This document shows positions 34,147-42,814 of a stretch of 64,000 nucleotides of DNA, one piece after another. Both the position numbers and the translations under genes were made by a program. A model generated the notes under the pieces. It saw only the letters and a list, made by a program, of their open reading frames with translations, was not told the origin of the DNA and made no database searches. Source of the stretch: Paenibacillus sp. J2TS4 (GTDB taxonomy: Bacteria; Bacillota; Bacilli; Paenibacillales; NBRC-103111); NCBI RefSeq assembly GCF_018403245.1, contig NZ_BOSH01000001.1, positions 434,001-498,000 on the forward strand. The letters are read 5' to 3'. Position 1 is the first letter of the stretch, and the number at the start of each line of letters is the position of its first letter.

Positions 34147-35904
34147 ATGGCTAATTCAAAGGTTATCGTAGTAGGCGGGGGCTTGGCTGGATTGATGGCG
34201 ACGATTAAGGCCGCCGAAGCGGGGGTTCACGTAGATCTGTTCTCTTTGGTGCCGGTCAAGCGTTCACACTCCGTTTGCGCTCAGGGCGGCATTAACGGAG
34301 CGGTTAATACTAAGGGAGAGGGAGACTCTCCCTGGGAGCATTTTGATGATACCGTATATGGGGGCGACTTCCTAGCTAACCAGCCTCCGGTTAAGGCAAT
34401 GTGCGATGCCGCTCCGGGCATCATTCACCTGATGGACCGGATGGGCGTTATGTTCAACCGGACGCCGGAAGGCTTGCTGGACTTCCGCCGGTTCGGAGGA
34501 ACCAAGCATCACCGCACCGCGTTCGCGGGAGCGACGACGGGCCAGCAGCTCCTCTATGCTCTGGATGAGCAAGTGAGACGCTGGGAAACGGCTGGACTGG
34601 TCAAGAAATACGAGCACTGGGAATTTACTTCCGCTGTAATCGATGATGAAGGAGTGTGCCGCGGGATTACTGCTCAGGACTTGCGCAGCATGGAAGTGCA
34701 GAGCTTCCGCGCCGATGCGGTCATTATGGCTACCGGCGGGCCGGGAATTATTTTTGGCAAAACGACGAACTCCGTCATCAATACCGGAACGGCAGCCAGT
34801 GCGTTGTACCAGCAAGGGGTTCACTACGCGAACGGCGAGTTTATTCAGATTCACCCGACGGCTATTCCGGGAGACGACAAGCTGCGGCTGATGTCGGAAT
34901 CCGCACGGGGAGAAGGCGGACGGATCTGGACTTATAAAGACGGCAAGCCGTGGTACTTCCTGGAGGAGAAATATCCGGCTTACGGAAACCTCGTTCCGAG
35001 GGATATTGCCACCCGGGAAATTTTCCACGTGTGCGTAGATATGAAGCTCGGAATCAACGGGGAGAACATGGTCTATCTCGATCTGTCTCATAAGGATCCT
35101 AAGGAATTGGATGTTAAGCTGGGCGGAATCATCGAGATTTATGAGAAATTCGTAGGAGATGACCCGCGTAAGCTTCCTATGAAAATCTTCCCGGCCGTTC
35201 ACTATTCGATGGGCGGCTTGTGGGTCGATTATAACCAAATGACGAATGTTCCTGGTTTGTTTGCTGCCGGTGAGTGCGATTATTCGATTCACGGGGCTAA
35301 CCGGCTTGGGGCGAACTCGCTGGTTTCCGCTATTTTCGGAGGAATGGTGGCAGGGCCTAAAGCGATCGAGTATATCAAAGGATTGAATAAACATTCCGAA
35401 GATGTCTCCTCGAACGTGTTCGACCGTGAACGGAAGAAGCAGGAAGATAAATATGAAAGCTTGCTTTCCATGGATGGAACGGAAAATGCCTATGCTCTTC
35501 ATAAAGAGCTCGGGGAATTAATGACGGCCAATATGACCGTTGTTCGTTACAACAAGAGACTGCAGGAAACGGACGATAAAATTCAGGAACTGATGGAACG
35601 TTACAAAAATCTGAGCATGACGGATACGTCTCGTTGGAATAACCAGGGAGTAACCTTTGCCCGTCAGCTGTGGAATATGTTTGAACTGTCCCGCGCCATG
35701 ACTATCGGCGCCCTGATGCGTAATGAAAGCCGCGGGGCCCATTACAAGCCGGAGTTTCCGGAGCGTGATGACGAGAACTTCCTGAAGACGACGATTGCCT
35801 CCTATTCTAAGGAAGGTCCGCAAATTTCGTACCAAGATATCGATGTCTCTCTCATTCCGCCACGGAAGCGCGATTACACGACGGATAAGAAAGGAGGAGC
35901 ATGA
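34147..35904 (+). CDS. sdhA: Succinate dehydrogenase flavoprotein SdhA
   Basis: 585 residues from ATG 34147 with AAAGAGGTGA upstream. FAD-binding VVGGGLAGLMATIKA at residue 6, covalent-FAD His in KRSHSVCAQGGIN, the active-site arginine region HRTAFAG, and GECDYSIHGANRLGANSL near residue 375. It oxidises succinate to fumarate and passes electrons to SdhB. Encoded between sdhC and sdhB, overlapping the latter by a few bases. Confidence 0.97.
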   Translation: MANSKVIVVGGGLAGLMATIKAAEAGVHVDLFSLVPVKRSHSVCAQGGINGAVNTKGEGDSPWEHFDDTVYGGDFLANQPPVKAMCDAAPGIIHLMDRMGVMFNRTPEGLLDFRRFGGTKHHRTAFAGATTGQQLLYALDEQVRRWETAGLVKKYEHWEFTSAVIDDEGVCRGITAQDLRSMEVQSFRADAVIMATGGPGIIFGKTTNSVINTGTAASALYQQGVHYANGEFIQIHPTAIPGDDKLRLMSESARGEGGRIWTYKDGKPWYFLEEKYPAYGNLVPRDIATREIFHVCVDMKLGINGENMVYLDLSHKDPKELDVKLGGIIEIYEKFVGDDPRKLPMKIFPAVHYSMGGLWVDYNQMTNVPGLFAAGECDYSIHGANRLGANSLVSAIFGGMVAGPKAIEYIKGLNKHSEDVSSNVFDRERKKQEDKYESLLSMDGTENAYALHKELGELMTANMTVVRYNKRLQETDDKIQELMERYKNLSMTDTSRWNNQGVTFARQLWNMFELSRAMTIGALMRNESRGAHYKPEFPERDDENFLKTTIASYSKEGPQISYQDIDVSLIPPRKRDYTTDKKGGA

Positions 35905-35906
35905 TC

Positions 35907-36674
35907 ATGGCTGAAGCAACAGCAACAAACCAAAAAACGATTAAGCTGGTTATTACCCGGCAGGACACTGCTGATTCAAGTCCATACAACGAAGAGTTCG
36001 AAATTCCGTATCGTCCGAATATGAACGTCATCGGTGCACTGATGGAAATTCAAAGAACTCCCGTCAATGCCAAAGGCGAGAAGACGACCCCTGTATGCTG
36101 GGAATCGAACTGTTTGGAGGAAGTTTGCGGCGCTTGTTCCATGGTCATTAACGGGAAGCCCCGCCAGGCTTGCTCGGCACTCTTGGATAAGCTGGAGCAG
36201 CCGATCCGTATTGCTCCAATGAAGACTTTTCCTGTCGTCCGCGACCTGGTTATCAACCGGGAGCGCATGTTCTCCGCATTGAAGCGGGTTAAGGCGTGGA
36301 TTCCAATCGATGGTACGTATGATTTGGGTCCTGGACCAAGAATGGCCGAAACCAAGCGTCAATGGGCTTATGAGTTATCGAAGTGTATGACCTGCGGAGT
36401 ATGTCTGGAGTCTTGTCCGAACGTGAACGATAAGTCCAGCTTCATTGGACCGGCCGCTATTTCCCAGGTCCGCTTGTTTAACACTCACCCTACCGGCGAG
36501 ATGAATAAAAATGAGCGTCTGGATGCGCTCATGCAGGATGGTGGAATTGAAGGCTGCGGGAACTCGCAGAACTGTGTGCGCTCCTGTCCGAAAGGGATTC
36601 CGCTGACCACTTCTATCGCGGCAATCAATGCCGATACGACGAAGCATTTGTTCAAGAAATGGCTGGGAATGTAA
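35907..36674 (+). CDS. sdhB: Succinate dehydrogenase iron-sulfur subunit SdhB
   Basis: 255 residues from ATG 35907, nine bases after AAAGGAGG; an ATG at 35901 also overlaps the sdhA stop. N-terminal ferredoxin domain with the [2Fe-2S] cysteines in SNCLEEVCGACSMVI and RQAC, then CMTCGVCLESCP and CGNSQNCVRSCPKG for the [4Fe-4S] and [3Fe-4S] clusters. It conducts electrons from FAD to the haem/quinone site in SdhC. End of the operon with a terminator. Confidence 0.96.
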   Translation: MAEATATNQKTIKLVITRQDTADSSPYNEEFEIPYRPNMNVIGALMEIQRTPVNAKGEKTTPVCWESNCLEEVCGACSMVINGKPRQACSALLDKLEQPIRIAPMKTFPVVRDLVINRERMFSALKRVKAWIPIDGTYDLGPGPRMAETKRQWAYELSKCMTCGVCLESCPNVNDKSSFIGPAAISQVRLFNTHPTGEMNKNERLDALMQDGGIEGCGNSQNCVRSCPKGIPLTTSIAAINADTTKHLFKKWLGM

Positions 36675-36713
36675 CTTTCCGGCACAGCACTTTATGAACT
36701 ACCTTTTATAAGA

Positions 36714-36760
36714 GCAGGCCCGTTTTCCTCATGAAGGAATGCGGGTCTGCTTTTTTTTGC
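36714..36760 (+). terminator. Terminator of sdhCAB
   Basis: AGCAGGCCCG/CGGGTCTGCT arms followed by eight T residues. Confidence 0.9.
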
Positions 36761-36911
36761 CCGATTCAGATCAAAGCTGTACGGTCTTGTCCGCAATAAA
36801 GATTTAATATCTCCTCATCTGGTAACAATAAAGGAATCTTTTTGCTGGATGAATGTTCGATTAAAAGAGGACTTTGGGACAAACCTCTGCAAAAGAAGAG
36901 GAGGCAGACAG

Positions 36912-37889
36912 ATGATCAAGTTAAAGTGGATTTATTTCATGACGTTTATCTGCACGATTATAATAGCCGTTTCGACACTCACGGCTTCCGGCTCATCCTT
37001 ATCGGCACAGGAAGCTGAAGGAAGCTCTATTGCATTTTCCGTACTAAGCGATATTCATGTACAGGCCTGGAACCCTCAATCTCAACATAAATTCCAAGCG
37101 GCTCTGGAGGATTTGCGCCGCATTAATTCAAATCAGGATGCTTTAATAGTTAACGGGGATTTGGGGAATGGGGCGCAGGCAGATTATGACGCAATTAAAC
37201 GAATTATAAGAAAAGGACCTAATCCGCCTTTGTTCTATACACTGGGCAATCATGAATTTTATCAAGCCTGGATCAATGCTGCCGGCCGCTGGGATGCCGA
37301 TCATTTTCCGAATGGAGAGAAGGAGCAGGCGTCTATCAGCCGGTTTCTCAAGTTTACCGGGCGGGATAGCGTATATGATGATGTATGGATTCATGGATTT
37401 CATTTTATATTCCTCGGATCGGAGAAGTACCGACAGAATGATCCCGAGGTGCTGGAGAATGCCTATTTATCACCGACCCAGCTGGCTTGGCTGAAGGATA
37501 AACTGGGAGAAGGCGATGAATCCGGACGGCCCATTTTTGTTTTTCTTCATCAGCCGCTCCCGAATTCCGTGTCTGGAAGCAAGGAACGAGGTGTGGTTCA
37601 GCACGAGGAATTGAGGCAGATTTTGCAGCTGTATCCGAATGTCATTCTGTTTAGCGGTCATACCCACTGGAATCTGGCAGATAGGAAGATGTTGGACTAT
37701 GATGGATTCTGGATGGTGAACAGTTCCTCGGTTTATCAGCCGTGGACTAATCAAGGTCAGCCGGCTGGGACTGAATCCAGCGAAGGGCTTTATGTAGAGG
37801 TCCGCGATCAAACGGTCCACATTCGCGGGAGAAGCTTCGCGAGGAAAGGCTGGATAGCGGAAGCCCAATACAAGATAACTTTTCCTTAA
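36912..37889 (+). CDS. Secreted calcineurin-like metallophosphoesterase
   Basis: 325 residues from ATG 36912 with AAGAGGAGGCAG upstream; a TG-like start further up is less likely. N-terminal signal peptide (IYFMTFICTIIIAVSTLTASG) with likely cleavage after SLSA. Metal-binding motifs in order: SDIHVQ (D-x-H), VNGDLGNG (GD), LGNHEFYQ (GNHE), a later LHQPLP, and GHTHWN (GHxH). It therefore hydrolyses phosphoesters outside the membrane. Family ranges over nucleotidases, phosphodiesterases and phosphatases; the substrate is not evident. Single gene. Confidence 0.88.
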   Translation: MIKLKWIYFMTFICTIIIAVSTLTASGSSLSAQEAEGSSIAFSVLSDIHVQAWNPQSQHKFQAALEDLRRINSNQDALIVNGDLGNGAQADYDAIKRIIRKGPNPPLFYTLGNHEFYQAWINAAGRWDADHFPNGEKEQASISRFLKFTGRDSVYDDVWIHGFHFIFLGSEKYRQNDPEVLENAYLSPTQLAWLKDKLGEGDESGRPIFVFLHQPLPNSVSGSKERGVVQHEELRQILQLYPNVILFSGHTHWNLADRKMLDYDGFWMVNSSSVYQPWTNQGQPAGTESSEGLYVEVRDQTVHIRGRSFARKGWIAEAQYKITFP

Positions 37890-38039
37890 AAACATAAAAA
37901 AATCAGGAATTTTTGGGAAAAATAGCCGGTTTTCATTTTTAAACGATATTCATATATGGAATATAATAGTATAATACCTATGAAAAAGGTTAGTTGTAGC
38001 AGCTTCACCCCAAAGCGTCAATAGAGTGGAGTGAATAAC

Positions 38040-39530
38040 ATGAGGCGAGAACCAAGGGGAAATCAATTTTTAACTGATTTGAACAAGGTTCGAGAAGCAA
38101 AAACGTTGTGGCTGAAGGATCATCCATTATTCGCTGAAATTGTAAATTACGTCAGCGAAGGGGTCATCTTATTGAGGCTCGATTCAAAAGAGAGGCCGCT
38201 AAGCGTTATTATGGTCAATGACGTTATTTGCAGACAGACAGGGTATGATCAGGATGAAATGTTGGGGCTTACGCGACAAGAAATGGCTGCTATCGGTTTA
38301 ACCGGTCCGGATCTGGAATCCGGGGTGTGGGTGCCTGACCAGGGGGGAAAGTACTGCGATTGGACACTTCTGCACAAGCGGGGGAGTTCCGTGCAAGTCC
38401 ATTTGTACAGGAAACGGATAGAATGGAAAACGCAAAAGGTGGCCTTGATCATCACCCACGATTTGACAGAGAGAAGACGGATTGAAAATACGTTGAATGA
38501 AAGAGAACGGCGCTATCAACAGATGATTAAATTATCCCCGGAGCCAATCATATTTCACAGCGAAGAAATCATTATTTATTCCAACGATGCCGCACTGCGC
38601 CTTTTTGGAGTCGAGCAAGAAAGCGAGCTGTTGGGAAAGTCGCTAATCGATTATATCCATCCGGATTATCATGAGCGTGTCCGGGAACAGATTAACGCTT
38701 TTCATTCCAACGAAGACCCTTTTCAATATATCGAGTATCCGATGCTGCGAAAAGACGGAGAATGGATCGAAATCGAAGCATCGAGCACAGGGGTTTTCCA
38801 ATACTCGGAACATCCGATCTTTCAATCGGTACTTAGAAATATTACGGATCGAAAGCGCAGAGAAAGATTGCTCCGGCAATCGGACAAGCTCTCGGCCGTC
38901 GGCCAGTTGGCGGCAGGAATCGCTCATGAAATTCGCAATCCATTGACGGCTTTAAAGGGCTTCGTGCAATTATTAAAAAGCAAATCCGCAGACAATCATC
39001 ATTACTTTGATATTATGCTGTCTGAATTGGAAAGAATCAATTACATAGTCGGCGAGTTTATTCTAATCGCCAAGCCTCCCCAAGACAAGGAGTTTGAATA
39101 TCGAAGTGCCGCGAACATGATAGCGGATATTGTGACGGTTCTTGATTCTCAGGCAATTCTGAATAATGTGGAAATTTGCGGTCATTTCCCGGATGACTTG
39201 CCTATGGTTCTTTGTGATGAGCATCAATTGAAGCAGGTCTTCGTCAATTTGGTCAAGAATGCCATTGAGGCTATGCCTGAGGGAGGTCTGTTGCTCATTA
39301 CCGGAGAATCAGAAGAAGGTTTCATTCGGCTGCGGTTTTCGGATTCCGGCAAAGGGATTGAGAAAGATCAACTGCCTCGCATAGGCGAACCCTTTTACAC
39401 GACTAAAGAAAAAGGAAGCGGTCTGGGGCTAATGATTTGCAATCAAATTATAGAGAACCATAAAGGGAGACTGCGAATTGAGAGCAGCCCGGGATTAGGG
39501 ACAACCGTAGAAATAGAACTGCCGGTGTAG
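38040..39530 (+). CDS. PAS-domain sporulation-type sensor histidine kinase
   Basis: 496 residues from ATG 38040, with GTGGAG upstream. No membrane segment, so cytosolic. Two PAS domains (about residues 32-140, then 155-270; SPEPIIFHSEEIIIYSNDAALRLF), a HisKA domain with the phospho-accepting His in IAHEIRNPLTALKGFVQLL, and an HATPase domain (VKNAIEAMPEGG, DSGKGIEKDQ, EKGSGLGLMIC). Kinases of this layout (KinA, KinE) phosphorylate Spo0F. A Sda homologue, the known inhibitor of such kinases, is 1.4 kb downstream. No cognate response regulator is adjacent, consistent with a phosphorelay kinase. Confidence 0.85.
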   Translation: MRREPRGNQFLTDLNKVREAKTLWLKDHPLFAEIVNYVSEGVILLRLDSKERPLSVIMVNDVICRQTGYDQDEMLGLTRQEMAAIGLTGPDLESGVWVPDQGGKYCDWTLLHKRGSSVQVHLYRKRIEWKTQKVALIITHDLTERRRIENTLNERERRYQQMIKLSPEPIIFHSEEIIIYSNDAALRLFGVEQESELLGKSLIDYIHPDYHERVREQINAFHSNEDPFQYIEYPMLRKDGEWIEIEASSTGVFQYSEHPIFQSVLRNITDRKRRERLLRQSDKLSAVGQLAAGIAHEIRNPLTALKGFVQLLKSKSADNHHYFDIMLSELERINYIVGEFILIAKPPQDKEFEYRSAANMIADIVTVLDSQAILNNVEICGHFPDDLPMVLCDEHQLKQVFVNLVKNAIEAMPEGGLLLITGESEEGFIRLRFSDSGKGIEKDQLPRIGEPFYTTKEKGSGLGLMICNQIIENHKGRLRIESSPGLGTTVEIELPV

Positions 39531-39539
39531 CGCAGTCTT

Positions 39540-40562
39540 TGATTTCTATCATTTATCGCCGAGAGGACTCTCTCTTCTATAAGTGGCGAGGTGAATCGGC
39601 GACTTCTCGATTTTTTCCTCAAGATGCTCTTCCCTTCCTAAATCATTAGCGGTATAATCAAGAAGGGAACATACATTCGCATTTTTGGATTCCCAGCCAT
39701 GGCCAGTACGTAGTCGAAATGGTCTTCGCGCATTCGATCGAAAAGAAGGAAGTCTCGTCAGAACATGTGCTGGCGATAGATCTTGGTGTCGACAATCTTG
39801 CAACCATCGTCACGACGACCGGGACCAAACCGGTGGTGGTGAAGGGCAAGATCGTGAAATCGATCAATCGGTATTACAACAAAATGAAAGCGTACTATAC
39901 CGGTATTCTTCGACAAGGGAAGAAGCCGCGTGAAGGCATACACACCTCCAGACGATTAGAACGGCTGCATCTAAAGCGTCAACGACGAATCAAGGACCTG
40001 TTTCACAAAGCGAGTCATCGTATCGTCCATATCGCCGTGGAGCAAAAGGTGGGTACGATCGTCATCGGTCATAACGATGGATGGAAGCAAGCCCCTGCGA
40101 TGGGACGGCGTAACAATCAAACCTTCTGTCATCTTCCCCACAAGAGGCTGATCGAAATGATCCGGTATAAGGCGGCTGAACGGGGGATGAAGGTGATCCT
40201 GACCGAGAAATCCTACACTTCTAAAGCGAGCTTCCTGGATCAAGACCCGTTGCCGCGCTATGATGAAGAAGGAACATGGTCCTTCACAGGCAGACGGATA
40301 TATCGCGGGTTGTATACAAGCCCACAAGGATTGATTCATGCCGACGTCAATGGCGCAGCCAATATCATGCGAAAAGTATTCCCAAACGTCTCCGCCAAAG
40401 AAGCGAATGGGATAGAGGGGTTGGATGGTCACCAGACCATCAACGTGTCAACTCCACTGGTGTTAAGCCTCCTGAGATAGCTCAGGAAGAGACATCAGAA
40501 ACCCCCACTTCCATCGAAGCGACAGCGTGGATAAGTGGCGGGAGTATTCATATAACTTTTTA
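39540..40562 (+). mobile_element. Decayed IS200/IS605-type (TnpB-only) element
   Basis: The tnpB remnant (39650-40480) with flanking non-coding ends. ATAAGTGGCG occurs on both sides (39578-39587 and 40531-40540), and the left flank holds GAGAGGACTCTCTC-type symmetry as expected for IS605 ends. No TnpA gene. Outer boundaries are estimates; the element may have been inserted between the kinase gene and its terminator at 40562. Confidence 0.5.
39650..40480 (+). pseudogene. tnpB: tnpB (OrfB) remnant, N-terminally truncated
   Basis: About 276 codons after an upstream stop at 39647; no start with a ribosome site. The remaining sequence matches the C-terminal two thirds of an IS1341-type TnpB: RuvC-like LAIDLGVDNLATIV, then TSRRLERLHLKRQRRI, IVIGHNDGWKQAPAMG, TSKASFLDQDPLPRYD and HADVNGAANIMRK with the final Asp. 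The zinc-finger Cys residues are not seen, and the canonical middle Glu is not in the expected place. The N-terminal third that recognises the guide RNA is missing. Not a functional nuclease as it stands. Confidence 0.85.
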
Positions 40563-40588
40563 GCACTCCTTATGGGAGTGTTTTTGTT
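40562..40588 (+). terminator. Terminator beyond the IS element
   Basis: GCACTCC/GGGAGTG stem with TTAT loop followed by five T residues. It may originally have served the kinase gene. Confidence 0.7.
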
Positions 40589-40636
40589 GCGCGAACTATT
40601 ATGGAATTGTTGGCATATAAAATTTCATAGCTTTTG

Positions 40637-40690
40637 AAGGGAAGAAAGAGAGGCGTCTCCAGAATAAGTTTTGGCTTTGTATTCCTGAAA
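40637..40690 (+). repeat. Dispersed repeat family B, copy 2
   Basis: GGGAAGAAAGAGAGGCGTCTCCAG...GTTTTGGCTTTGTATTCCT matches the reverse complement of 59480-59540 and resembles 15863-15924. Confidence 0.6.
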
Positions 40691-40747
40691 ATGAATCCAC
40701 AGAAATTTTCATTAAAATATTTTTGAAAAGAAAAAGGAAGCTTCGGT

Positions 40748-40847
40748 TGTGGATAAGATTATACACATTATTCACATTGGACATATGTCGGATGTTGGCG
40801 ATTATTAACAAATTATCTACAGGTTACCCACAGGTTGTTGTGGATAA
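40748..40847. promoter_or_regulatory. DnaA-box cluster upstream of sda
   Basis: Six DnaA-like 9-mers in 100 bases: TGTGGATAA (reverse strand of TTATCCACA) perfect at 40748-40756 and 40839-40847, and single-mismatch boxes TTATACACA 40759-40767, TTATTCACA 40768-40776, TTATCTACA 40813-40821, TTACCCACA 40824-40832. In Bacillus, sda is activated by DnaA from an upstream cluster. The spacing and number here fit that control. Binding itself is inferred. Confidence 0.85.
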
Positions 40848-40855
40848 AGGAACGG

Positions 40856-40884
40856 TTGTTCTATTTTTTGAACAGTGGTACGAT
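40856..40884 (+). promoter_or_regulatory. Putative promoter of sda
   Basis: TTGTTC at 40856-40861 and TACGAT at 40879-40884 with a 17-base spacer, just after the DnaA boxes and 28 bases before the sda start. Confidence 0.6.
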
Positions 40885-40912
40885 GATACAAAGGAAGAAA
40901 GGGTGAGACCAA

Positions 40913-41077
40913 ATGACTCTATTGAATGACGACATGCTTGTGGAAACGTATCAAAAAGCGGTGGAGTTAAAACTGGATAGGGACTTTATCTCGCTCCTTC
41001 TTGAGGAGATTCAACGTAGAAATTTATCACTTCCTGTCACTAGAGGAGAATATGCCGAGCCCCAGCGTAATATGTAA
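40913..41077 (+). CDS. sda: Sda, sporulation kinase inhibitor coupling replication to development
   Basis: 54 residues from ATG 40913 after AAGGGTGAG. The pattern LNDDMLVETYQKAVELKLDR then DFISLLLEEIQRRNLSL is that of Sda: two antiparallel helices that bind sensor histidine kinases such as KinA and stop autophosphorylation. A charged 12-residue tail extends past the usual end. Sda links replication status to sporulation. Its promoter region carries six DnaA boxes, and a PAS kinase lies 1.4 kb upstream. Small and easily missed by length-filtered gene finders. A terminator follows at 41307. Confidence 0.9.
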   Translation: MTLLNDDMLVETYQKAVELKLDRDFISLLLEEIQRRNLSLPVTRGEYAEPQRNM

Positions 41078-41459
41078 TGGGCGGCTCAGGGACGGAGGGA
41101 AGATTTGGATCAACCCGTCCGACACAGATCGGAATTTTCTTCCCTTCCCATCATGGCTTCACGTTTATGACTGTAGCAGGAAGTAATCAGACAGGGATCC
41201 GGGCCGGTACACTATTTGTAATCTAAATGAAATATTTCTGTTATGGTCCGTTAACATCATTCGGTTAATATAAACACATGACCCCCTTTTTAAAATATAT
41301 TTTCTTTAAGGACTTGGCCCCGTTGGCAGGTCCTTCTTTTTTTGTTTAATCGTTCATCGATGGACAATTATATACTCCACAACTTTGCAAAGGCCGAACG
41401 TTTTCTCTCCAATTCTGAGCTTATGTGAAAGCTCGGCGGCGGGTTTGATAGCGATAACC
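41078..41459. other. Intergenic region after sda
   Basis: 382 bases. Holds the sda terminator (41307-41345) and otherwise A+T-rich sequence. A frame 41001-41186 overlaps sda and has no ribosome site. Confidence 0.4.
41307..41345 (+). terminator. Terminator downstream of sda
   Basis: AAGGACTT/AGGTCCTT arms with a G+C-rich loop and a long T run. Confidence 0.85.
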
Positions 41460-41576
41460 ATGAATTTCGAAAAAGCGCATGCTGAATTTATCCGAAGTCA
41501 TTTACAGAAAAGAACTGGTGAACGTAGAGGACGTTTGAACCGTGGTCACCAAGTAGCGGAAAAAAGCCAGAAATAG
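41460..41576 (+). pseudogene. Truncated N-terminus of an endonuclease-fold family protein
   Basis: 39 codons from ATG 41460. The peptide MNFEKAHAEFIRSHLQ continues KRTGERRGRLNRGHQVAEK, which matches, from memory, the start of a Bacillota family of DUF559-like putative nucleases that normally run on past 200 residues. Here sequence stops matching after AEK at about 41567 and meets a group II intron remnant. No good ribosome site is visible. The gene is broken. Confidence 0.55.
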
Positions 41577-41840
41577 ATCCCAACAAGGCAAACGGATTTC
41601 TTGGAAAAGTGGACTGGCACATCCGCAGGCGATTCACGCTGTGGTGGAACAAGAAACACAAGAAGCGCAAAGCCAGTCAAGCTAAACTGTATGAACTTCT
41701 TCAACACTTAGGACTGAAAACATTGGTAGACTGGGAGTAGCCGTACTGGTCGAGGTGAAGAACGTCGGAAAGCCGTATGAGGGAAAACCTCATGTACGGT
41801 TTGATGAGGAGGGGCTGGTATCCCCAGCCTTTCACTCTAC
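41577..41840 (+). mobile_element. Group II intron 3' remnant (end of intron-encoded protein plus domains V and VI)
   Basis: A short coding end (about 41605-41740, GKVDWHIRRRFTLWWNKKH then a stop) looks like the C-terminus of an intron reverse transcriptase or maturase. After it, the domain V hairpin at 41770-41801 is evident (AGCCGTATGAGGG, AAAA, CCTCATGTACGGTTT), followed by a domain VI stem GGGGCTGG/CCCAGCC at 41811-41827 and an end near CTCTAC (41834-41839). The 5' part of the intron and most of the protein are absent, so it cannot splice alone. Confidence 0.75.
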
Positions 41841-41875
41841 ATTGTGTTTATTTGCAGTCTGAGCCCAAGCTTCTT

Positions 41876-42814
41876 CTAATATTCATAGACATCGCCATTA
41901 TGAAGTGTAATCATCACTTTAAAGCTATATTCAGGGTATTTGATGTTCTCTACAGGCGCTCCGGTATCTGCATGTAAGATGCTTACCATATAATTTCCAT
42001 ATTCGTCACCATTGTCATCTGTAGATATTTCACTGTACTCTATTTCAGGAATTGCTGTAGAATCGATCTGCCCAGACGCAATCATCACATTCATTTTATC
42101 TCTGGCTTCTGAATTTACAATATTGTAAGATGTAACATCTTTCGAATAAACTTCCCGACCCTCATAAAATGCTTTGACTATCACACTGTTAATCTCAAAA
42201 CTTTGTTCGCCAAATGTCTTGTTTCGTAATTTAAATGAATAATCTGTTCTCTCATTATTGGTACTTGTACCAGATTCCGTTAGATTTATCCTGTTTTCAA
42301 AATCACTTTTTATATGATGAGGGTACGAATCAGAGTTGAGCTTTTTATAGCTTCCGGCAGGATCTTTTTGATATATATTAAGTATATAGTTATCCTTGTA
42401 GGATAACTCAGTTTCGCAAGCATAAGAGAAACCGTTTGCAGATCCACACTCAAAATCTAGCCCATTTGGGTTATTTTGTGTGGATACATTAAGATAGACC
42501 TTTGAATCGGCATCCGATTGCTTTAATGAAAACTCAACTAATGATTTTACAATTCCTTTTTGTGCGTCTACGCTGTTATAAGTTGACTTATATTCCGACA
42601 CCATATTTTGCTGCTCGTTTATAAGATTCTCTACTTGATTTAAGATGGTGTAACTTAAATTATTCATTCCGTTATTTAAATTTAATTCCATATTTGATAC
42701 GTGACTATTCAGAAATTCCATTTCTTTTTTAAATTTTACATTTTGATATATCATCAACGCGACCAGTCCGATCAATCCAATGATTATTAAATTGTACTTT
42801 TTATTATTTTCCAT
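41876..42814 (-). CDS. Orphan membrane-anchored protein (312 aa), A+T-rich
   Basis: 312 residues from ATG 42814 with GAAGGTGATGACAG upstream. One N-terminal membrane helix (YNLIIIGLIGLVALMIY), then a coiled-coil region (about 30-80) and an Asn/Ser/Asp-rich, probably beta, extracytoplasmic domain with a few cysteines (DFECGSANGFSYACE). I do not recognise the family. The gene is much more A+T-rich than its neighbours and sits between mobile element remnants and a core-like ABC exporter, which suggests horizontal acquisition. Alone in its transcription unit. Confidence 0.65.
   Translation of the reverse strand: MENNKKYNLIIIGLIGLVALMIYQNVKFKKEMEFLNSHVSNMELNLNNGMNNLSYTILNQVENLINEQQNMVSEYKSTYNSVDAQKGIVKSLVEFSLKQSDADSKVYLNVSTQNNPNGLDFECGSANGFSYACETELSYKDNYILNIYQKDPAGSYKKLNSDSYPHHIKSDFENRINLTESGTSTNNERTDYSFKLRNKTFGEQSFEINSVIVKAFYEGREVYSKDVTSYNIVNSEARDKMNVMIASGQIDSTAIPEIEYSEISTDDNGDEYGNYMVSILHADTGAPVENIKYPEYSFKVMITLHNGDVYEY

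Noticed and set aside
34372..35502. 376-codon open frame antisense to sdhA
   Set aside because: Lies wholly opposite a strongly conserved gene with normal codon use, and has no ribosome site.
40856..40875. SOS (LexA) box upstream of sda
   Set aside because: The symmetry is GTTC-N8-GAAC, the opposite order from the GAAC-N4-GTTC operator of Bacillota.
41001..41186. 61-codon frame overlapping sda
   Set aside because: Out of frame with sda, no ribosome site, no recognisable sequence.
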